Assembly: GCF_963259705.1 (NCBI RefSeq)
Contig: NC_081844.1
Coordinates: forward strand, 14,679,715 to 14,743,714
Source: Myotis daubentonii
Taxonomy: Eukaryota > Chordata > Mammalia > Chiroptera > Vespertilionidae
Reading direction: 5' to 3'
Length of the DNA: 64,000 nt
The notes beneath the pieces are model-generated. The model was not told the DNA's origin. It ran no database searches and saw nothing but the letters and a program-made list of their open reading frames with translations. Below, piece by piece: positions 1 to 11,411 of the stretch (position 1 is its first letter; each line of letters starts with the position of its first letter). The translations under genes and the position numbers were made by a program.

Positions 1-239
1 GTTAACTCCCAGAAAAGTGGAAAAGGCTGGAAACTAAAGCTCTCCTCATTGAGGAGCCTGACAGGCCCAAGAGGGGGAAGCAAAAACACCTATAGAGATT
101 GATGGTCAATCACCTGTAAATTTTCCAGAGTCTTACTTGAGCACCCTATAATGAGAACCAGCAGTCAAAGAGCCCTGCCCCCACCACCCCTCCAACACAC
201 AAATATTCCATTTACCTGTGAGGATGCACAATAGGTATC
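1..239. other. unassigned sequence
   Basis: No gene or repeat family recognised; ordinary AT-moderate DNA preceding an old L1 relic. Confidence 0.4.
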
Positions 240-890
240 CAAGATTTGAAAAAAAGCCTATAACATAAAATAAAGACAATAAATGTGGAAGAAAAAAATT
301 AAACATATTTAATGTAGCATAATAGATATAAGAGAGAATGAAACAGGATCAACATCTATGAAACAAGCCCAGCCTGAGTGGCTCAGTGGTTGAGCCTCGA
401 CTATGAGCCAGGAGGAGGTCTTGGTTCAATTCCTAGTCAGGTCAGATGCCCAGGTTGTGGGCTCGATCCCCATGTGAGGTGTGTAGGAGGCAACTGATCA
501 TGATGCTCTCTCATCATTAATGTTTCTATCTCTCCCTCTCCCTTCCTCTCTGAAATCAATACAAATATATTTATTTTTTAAAAAGGTCTATGAAACATGA
601 ATAGAATGTTACTTAAAGAACATAATTCAGAAAGAGGTCTTGAAAATTTAAAAATATGCTTTTGCAGAGATTTCAAAAATTAAAAGAGAATAGAAATTTG
701 AGGGGGAAATCTCACAATATGCAGAACAAGAAGAGTTAAGAAATACAAGGCAAGGTTATAATAAAATTAGACAATCACTCCAAGAGGCAAATGATATATA
801 CAGTAGGAATCCTAGGTAAAGAAACAAAATGGAGGGGTGAAAGTTACCAAAGTAGAAGTTTCCAGATCTAAAGGACCCACCAATGACCTA
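240..890 (+). mobile_element. old L1 (L1M/half-L1) ORF1-region relic
   Basis: A-rich sequence that reads like the decayed ORF1 region of an old mammalian L1, including a stretch near 800-890 resembling the ORF1 segment just before the C-terminal domain. No open frame survives. A VES SINE (366-586) splits it. The assignment is by general resemblance only; another A-rich LINE relic is possible. Confidence 0.4.
366..586 (+). mobile_element. VES SINE (tRNA-derived)
   Basis: Bat-type SINE with a tRNA-like head: a box-A-like segment (ggctcagtgg near 379) and a box-B-like segment (ggttcaattcc at 423-433). These are followed by the typical 'gggctcgatccc' middle, a CT-rich 'tctctcatcattaatgtttctat' tract and an A/T-rich tail after 'gaaatcaat'. 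Target duplications tctatgaaaca at 355-365 and 587-597 are identical, so the borders are firm. Confidence 0.92.
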
Positions 891-2240
891 ATTCAATCAT
901 TAAGAGGAAAATCCACCCCATGGTAACTCATGTAAAATTTTATAATACCCAGGTTACAGAGAAGGATTCTAAAACTTCTAACAACACTAGGAGTTGGAAG
1001 ACAACCATGCCATTTATTAAGCAATTGCCTCTCAGCCCCAATCCACCCAGCTGGGACTCTGCCAAACATCTCTCCTTCACTGGCCGGCTTCCTATTAGAG
1101 ACTGTCAATAGGTGGCCCGGAGGGAAGTCTGAAGGCGGGACAAGGACATGCTCTTTCCTGTTTCTTTCTATTTTTATCGTCATCATCTCTGTAACAGCCC
1201 TTCCCCTGGCTGTGGCAGTTGGCTACACTCTAGGCTTTGAATAAGTTATTTTTCTGGAACTCTAGAACCAACCTCATGTCTCCTCACTAGCCGGTAACAA
1301 CTCCTCCTCTGAGGTCTGGATCTTAGGATCATGAGGCTCCTCTTTCAAGTTTCTGGATTCTAATTACTCCAATCTTGTTTTTTGTTGCCCTAAGTATGCT
1401 CACTGCTTCCTGCAGTTATTATCTTTGTGTTACCTTAGTGTTCCCTTTTCATTTCTTCAGTTCTCCAGCACCCATCTAACTTTCCTTATATTAAATTATC
1501 TCTTTAAAATAAATACTATGGTTTCTGTTTTCTGACTAAAGCCTGGCTGATATAGGAGCTAGTTCCAGGAGTTATGTAGGTAACAAGCTTTCAGAGAATT
1601 CTGGGATTTGTTTGGTAAAATATTGATTCTATACCCAAACTGTCAATCATAGATGAAGGTGGAATAAAGATATTTTCAGAAATAAAGGGTGTCCAAAATG
1701 CCATATCTCATGCACCCAGAAAACCATTTAACTTGGTAAGTTTGAGTTTACCCAGACAAGGGAGAAAACCATGAAGAGATGAGACATGGGGTCCAGGAGA
1801 TCCCTTGCTCTAAAACAGGCAAGAGATCAAGGAAAGGCGAGGACAATGGTGGAGAGAAGTCTTGGAATGACAGCGGTGCCACGGGAGAGAGCAGCCAGTC
1901 CAGATTGGAGCAGAAGGAGAAAGGCTCCTGGAAAGAGCATTCAACTGAACAGAAGGAACATGATAGATTCATGATGCACTTATCTATATTGACAGGAGTT
2001 TTATGATTCTGTTGCAAAGACTGAGGCTGATTTGATGAAAGGTACCTAGAAAAAGAACAAAATGCACAAATGAAAAAACATTCGCTCCAAAGAAGACACA
2101 CGTTACACAAGCTGGAAAATGCCATCATCATATACTGCATGGTTCAACTGTGAACAATATTAACATAATCATAAGAATTCCAACACAAAATACTAATTGA
2201 ACAAAAGCATCCAATAAATCCATAATGGATGCAGAACATA
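891..2240. other. unassigned stretch, possibly with an old LTR-like piece
   Basis: No open frame that looks coding. The segment around 1200-1557 ends in a way reminiscent of old mammalian LTRs ('ctgactaaagcctggctgatata'-like end), but I cannot name a family. The rest shows nothing recognisable. Confidence 0.3.
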
Positions 2241-2249
2241 AAGGAGGCT

Positions 2250-2954
2250 GAAAATGCCCCCCAATGTATCAGGCCTTACTCCCTGAAACCTGTGTTATCT
2301 CGTTTGAAAAAGAAAAGGGGGGGGCGGTCTTTGCTGATGTGATTACATTAAAATTTCTGAGATGAGATTATCCTGGATGACCTGGTCAGCCTTAAATGTA
2401 ATCACACATCTCCTTATGAAAGGGAGACAGACCCCGTGATGGCGAACCTATGACACGCGTGTCAGAGGTGACACGCGAACCCATTTTTTTGGTTGATTTT
2501 TCTTTGTTAGATGGCATTTAAATATATAAAATAAATATCAAAAATATGTCTTTGTTTTACTATGGTTGCAAATATCAAAAAATTTCTATATGTGACACGG
2601 CACCAAAGTTAGGGTTTTTCAAAATGCTGACACGCCGAGCTCAAAAGGTTCGCCACCACTGGACTAGACAGATGCCCACAGAGGAGAAAGCACAATACAA
2701 AGACAGGCAAAGATCAGAGTGATGTGGCCACGAGCCAAGGAATGTCACAGCCGCCAGTAGCTGAAAGAGCCAAGGAATGGATTCTCCCCTAGAGCCTCTG
2801 GAGAAAAACAACCTTATCAACACCTTGATTTGGGCCCAGCAATACTGACTTTGGCCTTCTGGCTTCTGGAACTTTGAAAGAATTCATGTTTTCTGTTGTT
2901 TCAAGCCACTAAGTTTGTGGAAACTTGTCACAGCAGCCACAGGAAACTAATACA
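2250..2954 (+). mobile_element. MaLR-type solo LTR (MLT1-like), split by a hAT MITE
   Basis: Matches the layout of MLT1-like LTRs of the mammalian apparent LTR retrotransposons. It has a 'ggtctttgctgatgtgatta' block, then 'gatgagattatcctgga', then after the interruption 'ggagaaag...gagtgatgtggccac', 'gattctcccctagagcctc', a 'cttctgg' segment and the end 'aggaaactaataca'. It is an old solo LTR with no internal genes. A 229-bp hAT element (2433-2661) interrupts it, so the hAT is younger. The right edge at the CTAATACA end is firm; the left edge is approximate. Confidence 0.8.
2433..2661. mobile_element. non-autonomous hAT (MITE)
   Basis: About 229 bp bounded by inverted termini: the left end reads cccgtgatggcgaacct and the right end, reversed, reads cagtggtggcgaacct. 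Flanks gacagac (left) and gactagac (right) fit a decayed 8-bp hAT target duplication with one base lost. There is no transposase frame; it needs a hAT transposase supplied in trans. The surrounding MLT1-like LTR continues on both sides. Confidence 0.8.
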
Positions 2955-3200
2955 GGGGTGTGTATGGAAAAATAGAGAAAATTTTTTCTACAGTAGGAAA
3001 TCAATAGGTTTTGTCTAAAATGAAAAAATCAGCAAATACTAATAAATGCAAGAGGTAACCATCATAAGAGAGAGTTGCTAGAATTGATCTGGGGACTGAA
3101 AATCAGAGGTAGAGAAGGCTATTGTTTGACTCTTTGTCGTCCTAACTGACCTCATAAATAATATAAAAATTTATGTTAACTTTAATTTTTGAAGAAATTA

Positions 3201-3411
3201 TGCCCAGTGCTTCTCAGTGGTTGAGTATCAACCTATGACCCAGTAAGTCAGGGTTTGATTCCCAGTCAAGGCACATGCCCAGGTTGCGGGGTCAATCCCC
3301 GGTAGGAGGCTTGCAGAAGGCAGCCAATCAATGATTTTCTCTCATCATTGATGTTTCTATCTCTGTCTCCCTCCCCCTCTGAAATCAATAAAAATATATT
3401 TTTTAATTAAA
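3201..3411 (+). mobile_element. VES SINE
   Basis: tRNA-like head with ctcagtggttgag and ggtttgattcccagtcaagg, the central 'ggttgcggggtcaatcccc' block, the 'tctctcatcattgatgtttctatctct' tract and an A/T-rich tail after 'gaaatcaataaaa'. A short gaagaaa repeat flanks it on both sides, consistent with a target duplication. Several substitutions suggest an older copy. Confidence 0.9.
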
Positions 3412-3530
3412 GGGAAGAAACTTGCTAAAAAAATTATATTTTCACGAAGTATTTGGTAAACCCTTCTTTCTGGACATAATAGAGAGGAAAGGGATAAGAA
3501 GAATAAAAATAAAGGCATGGAAGAGCAAGA

Positions 3531-3690
3531 AGGGCATTTATTATGGCCTTCTATGTGCCAGGTTCTGTAGAAGGCATCACCTCTACTCCTCACAGTAACT
3601 TGTATGACATGTCTGAGTTTTAAAGACAAGGACATTGAGTCTCTGGGAGAAAAAGTAACTTTCCCCATCTCACACTGCTCAGTCTGTAAT
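3531..3690 (+). mobile_element. MIR SINE fragment
   Basis: 'ctatgtgccaggttctgt' followed by a decayed 'acaaggacattgagtctctgggag...taactttcccca' core. This is the order of the conserved MIR core and 3' region. Ancient and degraded. Confidence 0.65.
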
Positions 3691-3899
3691 CTCCACCCAC
3701 GTGAGGACATGAGAGGTGGCCGTCAGAGATCTCATGCTCAGGAAACTAATGGAGGAGACGCTTTCTGCCTGAGAAATTTTTTTTAAGGCTTCATAGAAGT
3801 TTTGGCTCTTAATAAATTTCATAAATATTGAGAGAATATTTGTTTCTTTGAGTTTTTGTCACTTGGTTGTATAGAGTCTCTTAGATGCTAAAGACTAAT

Positions 3900-4025
3900 G
3901 TGCCATGTGAATATTATTTTTCATAATTTCCATTTTACAAAAGGCAAAGCTAAGGCTGAGCAATCAAGTCATTTACCCAAGGAATAAAAGTGGTTCTTGA
4001 AATCAGATCCTCGGCTACCACCTCC
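3900..4025 (+). mobile_element. MIR-like fragment
   Basis: Contains 'ccattttacaaaaggcaaagctaaggctgag' followed by 'catttacccaagg', the usual MIR 3' order. Heavily diverged. Confidence 0.5.
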
Positions 4026-4376
4026 TCTGCTTCTTCCTTCGCTCTCAGTACCTAATAAACACTTGCTGAATTGGACTGCACTGAAAATGGACCTGCAGTC
4101 AGTGTCTGCTCTATGGCTGGGCAGGAAGGGACCTCGGACAATGCTGAGAGCAGAAGAAAATTAGCTGGGAAGTAAAATGGGGTTCCAGAGAATTCACAGT
4201 CAAATGATGTCGGTTGGCTATATTGCCATTGCCTCTCACTCACCCAAGTCCTTGTGAAATCTGGAGCTACATACTGACAAAAAAAAAAAAAAAAGACATT
4301 AAGCATTTCAAGGCAAGCTAAGTCCAGCTGGGAGCAGGACAGTCTGGCTATACGCATTGAACCAAAGCCAACAGAA

Positions 4377-4710
4377 AACAGAAAAGGTCTCCGTCAGACA
4401 ATCCACCCATTTAAACCCGATCTGCCAAACCAGGGCTCCTTCTCTCTCCTGTTCCAATTAGCAGCTCTGCTCCCAGCAGCCGACATGCTGAATCACCCTC
4501 CAGTGCCACAGCTGATGGCGCATAAAGCTTTGTGCTCATCTAATCCTCTAATAGCCTGGAGCTGTATTAGTGTCACAGTAGCAAATTTGCTCCCAAATTG
4601 GAACTTTATTATTTTCCTGTACAAAAGTCAGCAGGGTTCTCGAAGGAACTGCAAACCATCTGTTAACCCTTTCCCATCTCATCTCCCATAACTGCCATCA
4701 GAAAGTAGGA
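4377..4710. other. repeat-free, conserved-looking non-coding segment
   Basis: No interspersed repeat is visible. It is rich in homeodomain-type cores (ccaattagcagc near 4454, taatcctctaata near 4540, tgtattagtg near 4563) and has a cagctgatgg E-box-like site. The longest ATG frame (4485-4691) has no recognisable domain. Candidate conserved non-coding element by composition only. Confidence 0.25.
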
Positions 4711-5879
4711 CAGCACATCCGAAAAGCACCTTTTGATCACAGCCCCTCAAGCCTCCAGCACCAACATGAGTACATATGCAGAGTAGGTCAGTTGCCCAGC
4801 TGGTATGATGTCAAGCACACCCAAATCTCAAAAGACAACTTTGATGTCTAAAATCCTAGCACCTCCACTTCCTACCTGGATATCCTTGGAAAAGCCCTTT
4901 CATCTCTATGAGTCTAGTACATACCCTGTAAGGTAGTCAAATCACAATGTGCCTGGAAGTGAATAAATACAGAAGTGGGCCATACCTAGCACTTGGCCAC
5001 ATTGGTGGCACTTGCCAGGTACCTGTCTTCTTCCTTCCTTGATTCACTTTCCTGTTCAGGTTATGCACTATTATTTCCTTTCTTTTTCTTGTGGAAAATT
5101 ATCCTGGAATGGGAGAAATGAAACCTGTTGACTCCTGAGTAAAAGTGATCAACAGCTCAGCTTCTCTCCTTGATCAGAATAAGATACACTAGTATCTTGA
5201 GGGGGTTAGATAAACTTGACAATACCTGAAAACTAAGTGTGTGTGTGACTTTAATGACACTCAGGTATTAGGGCCTGTGGAGGAGAGATGCAGAAAAGAT
5301 AGGGGAATTCAAACAAAGGATCTGGGAAGGAATAAATACAAGATTTTTCATCTCCATAATTTTGCCCCAATTCAACTAGCTGTAAAAGTAAAAATAAAAA
5401 ACCTACAGTAAGTAGTTCAAAGTTGCTCAACTCAATGGAGAAATTCATTGACCTTTTATTTTTAAAAATGAATAGCTGTTTGTGGAAGTACACATGTAGA
5501 CTGAATGTCCGTGAGGCAACAACACTGAATCCCTAGGCTGCTCCATCTGAAAGGGAGTTTGTGATGGTGCAACATAAGAAAAACAGCGACTTACTGAGGT
5601 GTGTGGTATGAGGAGAGCCAAGTTTTGTGTCCCATCTATCTGCTTTGAGCCATGTTCCCAAATACACAGTTGTGGTTAGAGGGATGAGGGTACCTGGGAC
5701 AAAACATGCCTGCTGCCTTTCAGATCTGGGCTGAGGCATTGTCCTTTAGAACAGTGTGGTGGATGGGCACTATAAGCTATGTCTAGGAAACATGGGATTC
5801 ATATTTCTGACAAGCTGAAAGCCACATGAGGAGTAATTAGTACAGTAACATGCTGTTCAGGTTTATAGCTTAGGAGCAA
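4711..5879. other. unassigned sequence
   Basis: Nothing recognisable. Short open frames are scattered and look random. Confidence 0.4.
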
Positions 5880-6230
5880 TCTATAATAATAAAAGTATAA
5901 TATGCTAATTAGACCAGACAGCCAAAGGACCTTCCTGACATCATTCCGGATGTCCTTCCAGACAAAGCCATGGCAGTGGGGACCAAGGCAGAGGTGGTTA
6001 GGGGTGATCAGGTAGGCAGGTGAGCAGTTAGGGGTGATCAGGCAGGCAGGCAGAGTGGTTAGGGGCAATCAGGCAGGCAGAGTGGTTAAGGGTGATCAGG
6101 CAGGCAGGCAGGCAGGCAGGCAAGCGGTTAGGAGCCAGCGGTCCCAGATTGCAAGAGGGTGCAGGCCTGGTTGAGGGACGCGCCCCCCCCCCCTCCTCCT
6201 GTGTACAAATTTCATGCACCGAGCCTCTAG
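5880..6230 (+). mobile_element. non-autonomous Helitron (HeliBat type)
   Basis: Starts tctataataataaaag and ends with a 3' hairpin region followed by gagcctctag. It sits between A (5879) and T (6231), as Helitrons do, with no target duplication. A GGCA-rich minisatellite of 'gatcaggcaggcag' units fills 5997-6125. No Rep/helicase frame; it would depend on an autonomous HeliBat. Confidence 0.88.
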
Positions 6231-6387
6231 TAGACTATAAAAGAAGTGGAGAACACCACCAATATGTATGCAAATATAAGTGCAGGACACTCAACACATT
6301 GGGTCAGAGGGAGTCATCCCGCAGTAATGAAGAAGTGAGCCCAGGTCTATAGAGAGTGCTCTTGAAGTCTATTAAAAAGACCTGGTA

Positions 6388-6639
6388 ATTAGCCCTGGAT
6401 GGTTTGGCTCAGTGATAAGAGCATCAGTCTTCAGACTGAAGGGTGGTGGGTTTGATTCCAGTCAAGGGCATGTACCTCGGTTGCCGGCTCGATCCCCAGC
6501 CTGGTCGGGGCATGTGCAGGAAGCAACCAATCAATGTGTCTCTCTCACATCTATGTTTCTCTCTGTGTGTCTCTTCCCCTCCCTTCCACTCTCTAAAAAT
6601 CAATGGGGGGAAAATATCCTTAGATGAGGATTAACAACA
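6388..6639 (+). mobile_element. VES SINE
   Basis: tRNA-like head 'ggtttggctcagtgataag', box-B-like gtttgattcc, 'ggctcgatccccagc' centre, pyrimidine tract and a tail containing 'tatccttagatgagg'. Flanking near-identical 14-mers (6374-6387 aaaaagacctggta; 6640-6653 aaaaagacctagta) are its target duplication. Confidence 0.92.
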
Positions 6640-6865
6640 AAAAAGACCTAGTAGTGCAAGTGAAGCTTGATTGATTGTGCATATTAGTTATTGATCATTT
6701 CCTTCACATTAAGGAGAGTTATCAAAATTTTGACAATGCAAGAAGAGAATTGGATAAGACTGAAACAGAAACTATTTTTGTAGCTACTTATGGTTAAAAG
6801 TTTCCTAATTAAAAAGAAACAGAACCCCAGTCTATTCATTGCTAGTATATACAACCAGTGTAACC

Positions 6866-7116
6866 AGAATGATGGGATACATTCTGAGAAATGCATCCTT
6901 AAGCAATTTTGTTATTGTGTGAACATTACAAAATACACTTAAACAAACCTAGACGGTATAGCCTACTACATACCTAGGCTGTATGGTGTATAGTCTATTG
7001 CTCCCAGGCGATAAACCTGAACATCATGCTACTGTACAATTACTACGGGCAAATGTAATGTATTGTACTATTACCTCACTAGGTGATAGAAATTTTTCAG
7101 CTGAATTATAATCTCA
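6866..7116 (+). mobile_element. old DNA-transposon MITE (Tigger-like, family uncertain)
   Basis: Starts with 'gggatacattctgagaaatg' and runs through repeated 'cctacta..cctaggctgtatggt' motifs to 'aatttttcagctgaattata', the order of a widespread old mammalian TcMar/Tigger-type element. The right end is cut off by the Helitron at 7117. The family name is my recollection. Confidence 0.45.
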
Positions 7117-7475
7117 CTAGAGGCCCGATGCATGAAAATCGTGCATGGGTAGGGTCCCTAGGCCTGGCCTGTGATCAGGGCTGATCTGTGGGGCAACCAG
7201 TGGGGTGATCTGGGGGACTCTGCTGGCACCCGCCTGGGTTGTCCTGGTGCCACCCACTCACCAGCTGGCCCCACCCCCGGATTGCTCTGCAGCTGCCGCC
7301 GGTCGCCTCCCTCTGCAGGGTGACTGGTGGGGCAATCGGGGGCCTCCACTGGCACCCTCCTTGGCTGTCCTGGGGCCTGTGGGCTGAGGGCAGCTCCTGT
7401 TTGAACATCTGCCCCCTAATGGTCAGTGCACATCATAGTGACCAGCTGTTCCACCGGTCATTCCGCTGTTCGGTC
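7117..7475 (-). mobile_element. Helitron, 5'-truncated
   Basis: Reads in reverse: ctagaggcccgatgcatg at the left is the 3' CTAG terminus with its hairpin; A at 7116 is the expected flank. The body contains the HeliBat block 'gtcagtgcacatcatagtgacc'. The reversed 5' AATAAAAG terminus is missing, so the copy is truncated near 7475. Confidence 0.85.
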
Positions 7476-8247
7476 GAAGTGCCCATCACCTAACAGAAAA
7501 CTAAGGGAAAGGAATATAGGTCTGTGACACATTAATCCCTACCATAGACCTCACAACAACCCTTCCTTTGCCCCTTGTTTCCACCTCCAAATACACAAAT
7601 TCTAAAAAAAAAAAAAAACTAAAAAAAAATAACACCACCATTCACAGGCAAATTCTTGGATTCAGATTGTTGAGCAACACTACATTATTTTTCTCCTTCT
7701 AGTGTTAAGCCCATATCACTCTCCCTTACAATCTCCCAATGAACATATCTAAATTAAACTGTTTCAACATCAAAAGTATTTCATGGAAGTCTTAAAGCCT
7801 CTACTTCTCACTTTATTCAGGACCTTTTGTAAGCTCATGGAAAATAGCAGATATCCAGTAAATGATAATCTTGGAAAGCCCAGTTAAGTATAAAAACCCT
7901 TAGATGGGTTTCATATAGCTTCACTACTTATTACAAACTCCAACCCAAATTTACCCTACAAAGAGAGAATAATAATTTATTCCTTCATCACAGTGTATTA
8001 ACAAAAGTAGTTTAGATGTCGAAAAGAAAAATAGTTCATGCAAAATACAAAGTTTTTAAAACCATGTGCCATAGAATATTAGTTCAGAGAAATGCTCTAC
8101 AGCAGTGCAGACTCCTGAAGGTTGACAATGAGTCTTAGTATAGGTTCCAGAATGCCATAAAGCAATGAAGACTTCTTAATTCTGCTTGGCCCAGTGATTT
8201 TCAAACCTGCTTGACCACAGAGCACAACTTGTTTGTTTATTTGCTTA
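7476..8247. other. unassigned sequence with A-run
   Basis: Holds an interrupted A-run (7605-7630) that could be a retroposon tail, but no body is recognisable. Otherwise nothing. Confidence 0.4.
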
Positions 8248-8463
8248 TTAGTGGCCCAGTGCATGAATTCATGCACATTGAAAGGAAATTAATTAGAAGA
8301 AATACTTTAATATCACTATTCGCCCTTTCTCTATAATAAAAGTGTCAACCAAATTCATGATCGACAATAGCAGATCAAAACACATGTGTGCAATTGGCGC
8401 TAGTAAGAGCTTTATATATGTATCATGCATGTGTGAGTCAACTTAGCTTTTTATATATATAGA
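8248..8463 (-). mobile_element. short Helitron, internal-deletion derivative
   Basis: Left end ttagtggcccagtgcatg is a reversed Helitron 3' terminus (CTAG with the first base mutated) with A at 8247. Right end ctttttatatatataga is a reversed 5' terminus. The 216-bp interior differs from the other Helitrons here and includes 'gccctttctctataataaaag' and 'aaattcatgatcgacaat', so it is a different subfamily. Confidence 0.7.
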
Positions 8464-8929
8464 ATAAACTCGCTTAATTAGACCTGCTTTCTGGTTTAGC
8501 TAAACTTTTCCAGCCCAGTGAAGCACCCCCACTTTTCTTTCAGGTAATTGTCAGCAACACAGCAGTAAATATCAACACGAAGCAGATTATTATTGTAGAT
8601 CATGCAGGGAGAACAAAAGGTAAAATATTTAATTGCAGCAGTGTTTGACTATATTCTGTGCAGTGAGAAAACCTGAAGTCATCTTCAAGTTCCACCATTT
8701 CTTACTTCTTTTCAGTCAGGTCAAATTTCTAAGCTTTCTAAATCTCCATTTTCTGGCTACTGAAAAGAAAATAGGATTCCACCAAGTCTCCTATCTACCT
8801 ACTCCAGGACTTCTGTGAGGATCAAATGATATGGGACATAGGAAAACACTTCACAGACATTTGGTTAAAATGTAAATGTTTGCACTGGGCTAAGCAAATC
8901 ATGTTCCTGGGTTGAAGAAACTGCAAGGA
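8464..8929. other. unassigned sequence
   Basis: No recognised repeat or coding frame. Confidence 0.4.
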
Positions 8930-9022
8930 GGCCAGTCGCTGGGAAGAGGAAGCTGGGCATTGCTACATGACATCATTACCTGGACAGATAATTAGCATAT
9001 TAGCCATATATATTTATATATA
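8930..9022 (-). mobile_element. possible Helitron 5'-end fragment
   Basis: 'tgacatcattacctgga' followed by 'taattagcatattag' resembles the reversed 5' part of the Helitron at 5880. Short and diverged. Confidence 0.35.
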
Positions 9023-9122
9023 TTACATTGTTCCTTATCTCCATGACTAGCATTTTATGCAATGATCTTCTGCAAAACTCTAATAAAATGGACAATATTA
9101 CAGACTATATAGCAGCATAGAT

Positions 9123-9308
9123 GTATTAGTCTGCTGGGGCTGCCATAACAAAATATCATAGTACAGGTGCCTTAAACAACAGACATTTATTTTCTCACAG
9201 TTCTAGAGGCTAAAAGTCCAAAATCTGTCGTGGTTTTTGGTGAGGCCTGTCTTCCTAGCTTGCAGATGGCCACCTTATCATTGTGTCTCACATGGCCTTC
9301 TCTCTGTG

Positions 9309-9372
<64 letters not shown>

Positions 9373-9542
9373 GAGAGACAGAAAGATCGCTGGTGTCATT
9401 GCCTCTTCTACAAGGACATCAGTCCTATTGGATCAGGGCTCAGCCCTATGACAGCATTTAACTATTATCACCTACTTAAAGGCTTTATCTCCAAATATAG
9501 TCTCATTGAGGATTAGGGGGAAACACAATTCAGTACATGACA
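9123..9542 (-). mobile_element. MaLR-type solo LTR (MLT1-like)
   Basis: The reverse of an MLT1-like LTR: 'tattagtctgctggggctgccataacaaa' at the left, 'ttattttctcacagttctagaggct', 'cttgcagatggccacctt', 'ttaaaggctttatctccaaata' and 'cacaattcagtacatgaca' at the right. A long GA microsatellite has grown inside it. Solo LTR without genes. Confidence 0.8.
9310..9370. repeat. (AG)n microsatellite
   Basis: About 30 uninterrupted AG units inside the MaLR LTR. It generates open frames in several phases that are not genes. Confidence 0.97.
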
Positions 9543-9579
9543 AATTATATCCTTCTTTCTTAACGTTAACTATGTGTGA

Positions 9580-10060
9580 TATTGTGATTTATAAAAATAT
9601 GTATTGGTTATTATCCATGGTTCCTGGCTCATAGCTCCCAAAACCGTTGGAATTTCCTGAGTGTTAAAAGCAATGGGAGCTTTTTTTGTATAATATTTTG
9701 TCTCTTGTTCTGTTCCTGAAATAGCTTCAGAGCCATAAAGGTGAAATGAGCATCTTGGTATTCATAACAAGCCTCTTTCAACCACAGCTGAGTTTATGTT
9801 AATAAGGTGACACTTGGAAATTCTTAAAGGTGAGGATAGGTGGTTGACAGGAGAACCAAACCCCTGATTTCAGTCCCACCCCTGATTTCCAGGCAGAGTA
9901 ATGGGGCTTATATTTGAATTAATCACCAATGGCCAATAATTTAATCTATCATGTCTCTCAAATGAGCCTCAATAAAAACCCAAATGAAGGGAGTATAGAG
10001 ATCCCTCAGTTTGGGGAACCAGAATGCTTCCACAAGCCAACATGTCGAGCCCCCACCTCC
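9580..10060 (+). mobile_element. old LTR-like repeat, family not named
   Basis: Contains, in order, 'atggttcctggctcatagctccc', 'catcttggtattca', 'aaaggtgaggata', 'ggggcttatatttgaatta' and 'cctcaataaaaacccaaa', a series I associate with an old mammalian LTR. The TAATAAA-like 'caataaaaac' may be a polyadenylation region. Name uncertain. Confidence 0.4.
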
Positions 10061-11411
10061 AGGAGGACAGAGCTCCTTTGTTCATGACCTCACCCTCTGT
10101 ATTTCCTCATGTCTGTTGACTCATATTCTTCAATATCCTGGAAGAAATGTAACTGGGCTTTCAGTAGGCTAAAAGCAAAGCCAGTGTCCATAATTTCCAT
10201 TCCATGTTACATCTGGGTCCAGTTCAGCATCAGGCTAGTTGCAATCTACAATGTGTGTCTGGGGGGGTGGGGGGGCGGGCGGGAGGGTGTCCACATGGGA
10301 GAATACAAGGGAGCAGGACCATGAGAGTCCTGGAAGCCAGGAGTCAAGCACAACATGCCAAGAGCCAAGCACATAGGAGCACAAGAGAACTAAGAGAAAT
10401 TAAGAGAGCTATTGCTTTTGTTTAGGGGACTAAATATCTCAAAGTTTGCACCCATGCAGTGGCCACACCTATTCTGTCCAATGACCTCTTCCCAGGTGTG
10501 ACTGACAGACAAATACATTCCTGACATCACCCCAATTTTACTGGGCATGTGTCTGTTCTCCTCCCTGCCCAGTCCCTTCTCCCAGGGATCTGTGGGGTGA
10601 ATGGACCAGTGGCCCCCTGGGGAGTCTAAAACTGCAGCTTCCTGGCAAAGCTGCCCAAATGATATGCCTATAGTGCTTGGCCTCCCCTTTGCTCCTTTCC
10701 TGTTATTAACAACTAGGTAAAATATAACAATATCATCTTCATCACCTGAAATCTGGAACGAAAGGCAGATTCAGAGACCCAGTGCCAACATCTGCTAACC
10801 TGGAACAGAAGCTGCTGAAGTCATAAACTAGTAGAAATACTTTAAAGGTAATGTTAATGAATTGCTCAAGGCTGAGTGTGTACCAGCCTGAAAGTGAGAA
10901 ACTCTAGGGTGCATAGCCATAGAAAGACCTGCTACACTTCCATTATTTTACCTCCAGGTATTCCACCAGTTTTCCACTGTGAAGAGTCAAGAAAAATCCC
11001 TTCCTGGCTCTAACAGAAGGAGAGGAAAATAAGCCATTATGAAATATACCCAAAGCAAGCTTCATAATGAAGTCCTACTCTCCAGGGGAAAGTACTCCAG
11101 TTTTATCCCACTAACTGAACTGAAATTCTCAACTCCAGATGCCTCTATATTTCCTGTCTTACTTAAGGAGTGGAAAAAAAAAAAGATAAGAAACACTGGT
11201 GAAAGTCACAGCCCAGAATCACAGACCCACTAAAAGTCTGAGCTTTCACCATAATATTACAGAATGCTTCCTTTCCCCACTGCTTACCACCACGCCAACA
11301 GGGTTTTGTTATAATAACACTGAATTATAGCTGAACAAACTGCAAGGTGAAGACTCTATAGAGAAGGAGTTCATAGGGAAGCCCAAAGACAGCAAGGGAG
11401 ACACAATCAAG
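10061..11411. other. unassigned sequence
   Basis: No recognised repeat; only a G-rich tract (10261-10287) stands out. Short frames do not look coding. Confidence 0.4.
10261..10287 (+). other. G-quadruplex-type tract
   Basis: Runs of seven, eight, three, three and three G separated by one base or so fit a G4 motif on the plus strand. Confidence 0.7.

Noticed and set aside
366..460. tRNA-like boxes A and B, considered as a tRNA gene
   Set aside because: Part of a VES SINE with its typical body, tail and target duplication; no cloverleaf is maintained. The same applies to the other nine SINEs.
9187..9516. Several Arg-Glu or Leu-Ser repeat frames
   Set aside because: Products of the AG microsatellite; same for 17184-17449, 20067-20314 and 38752-39006.
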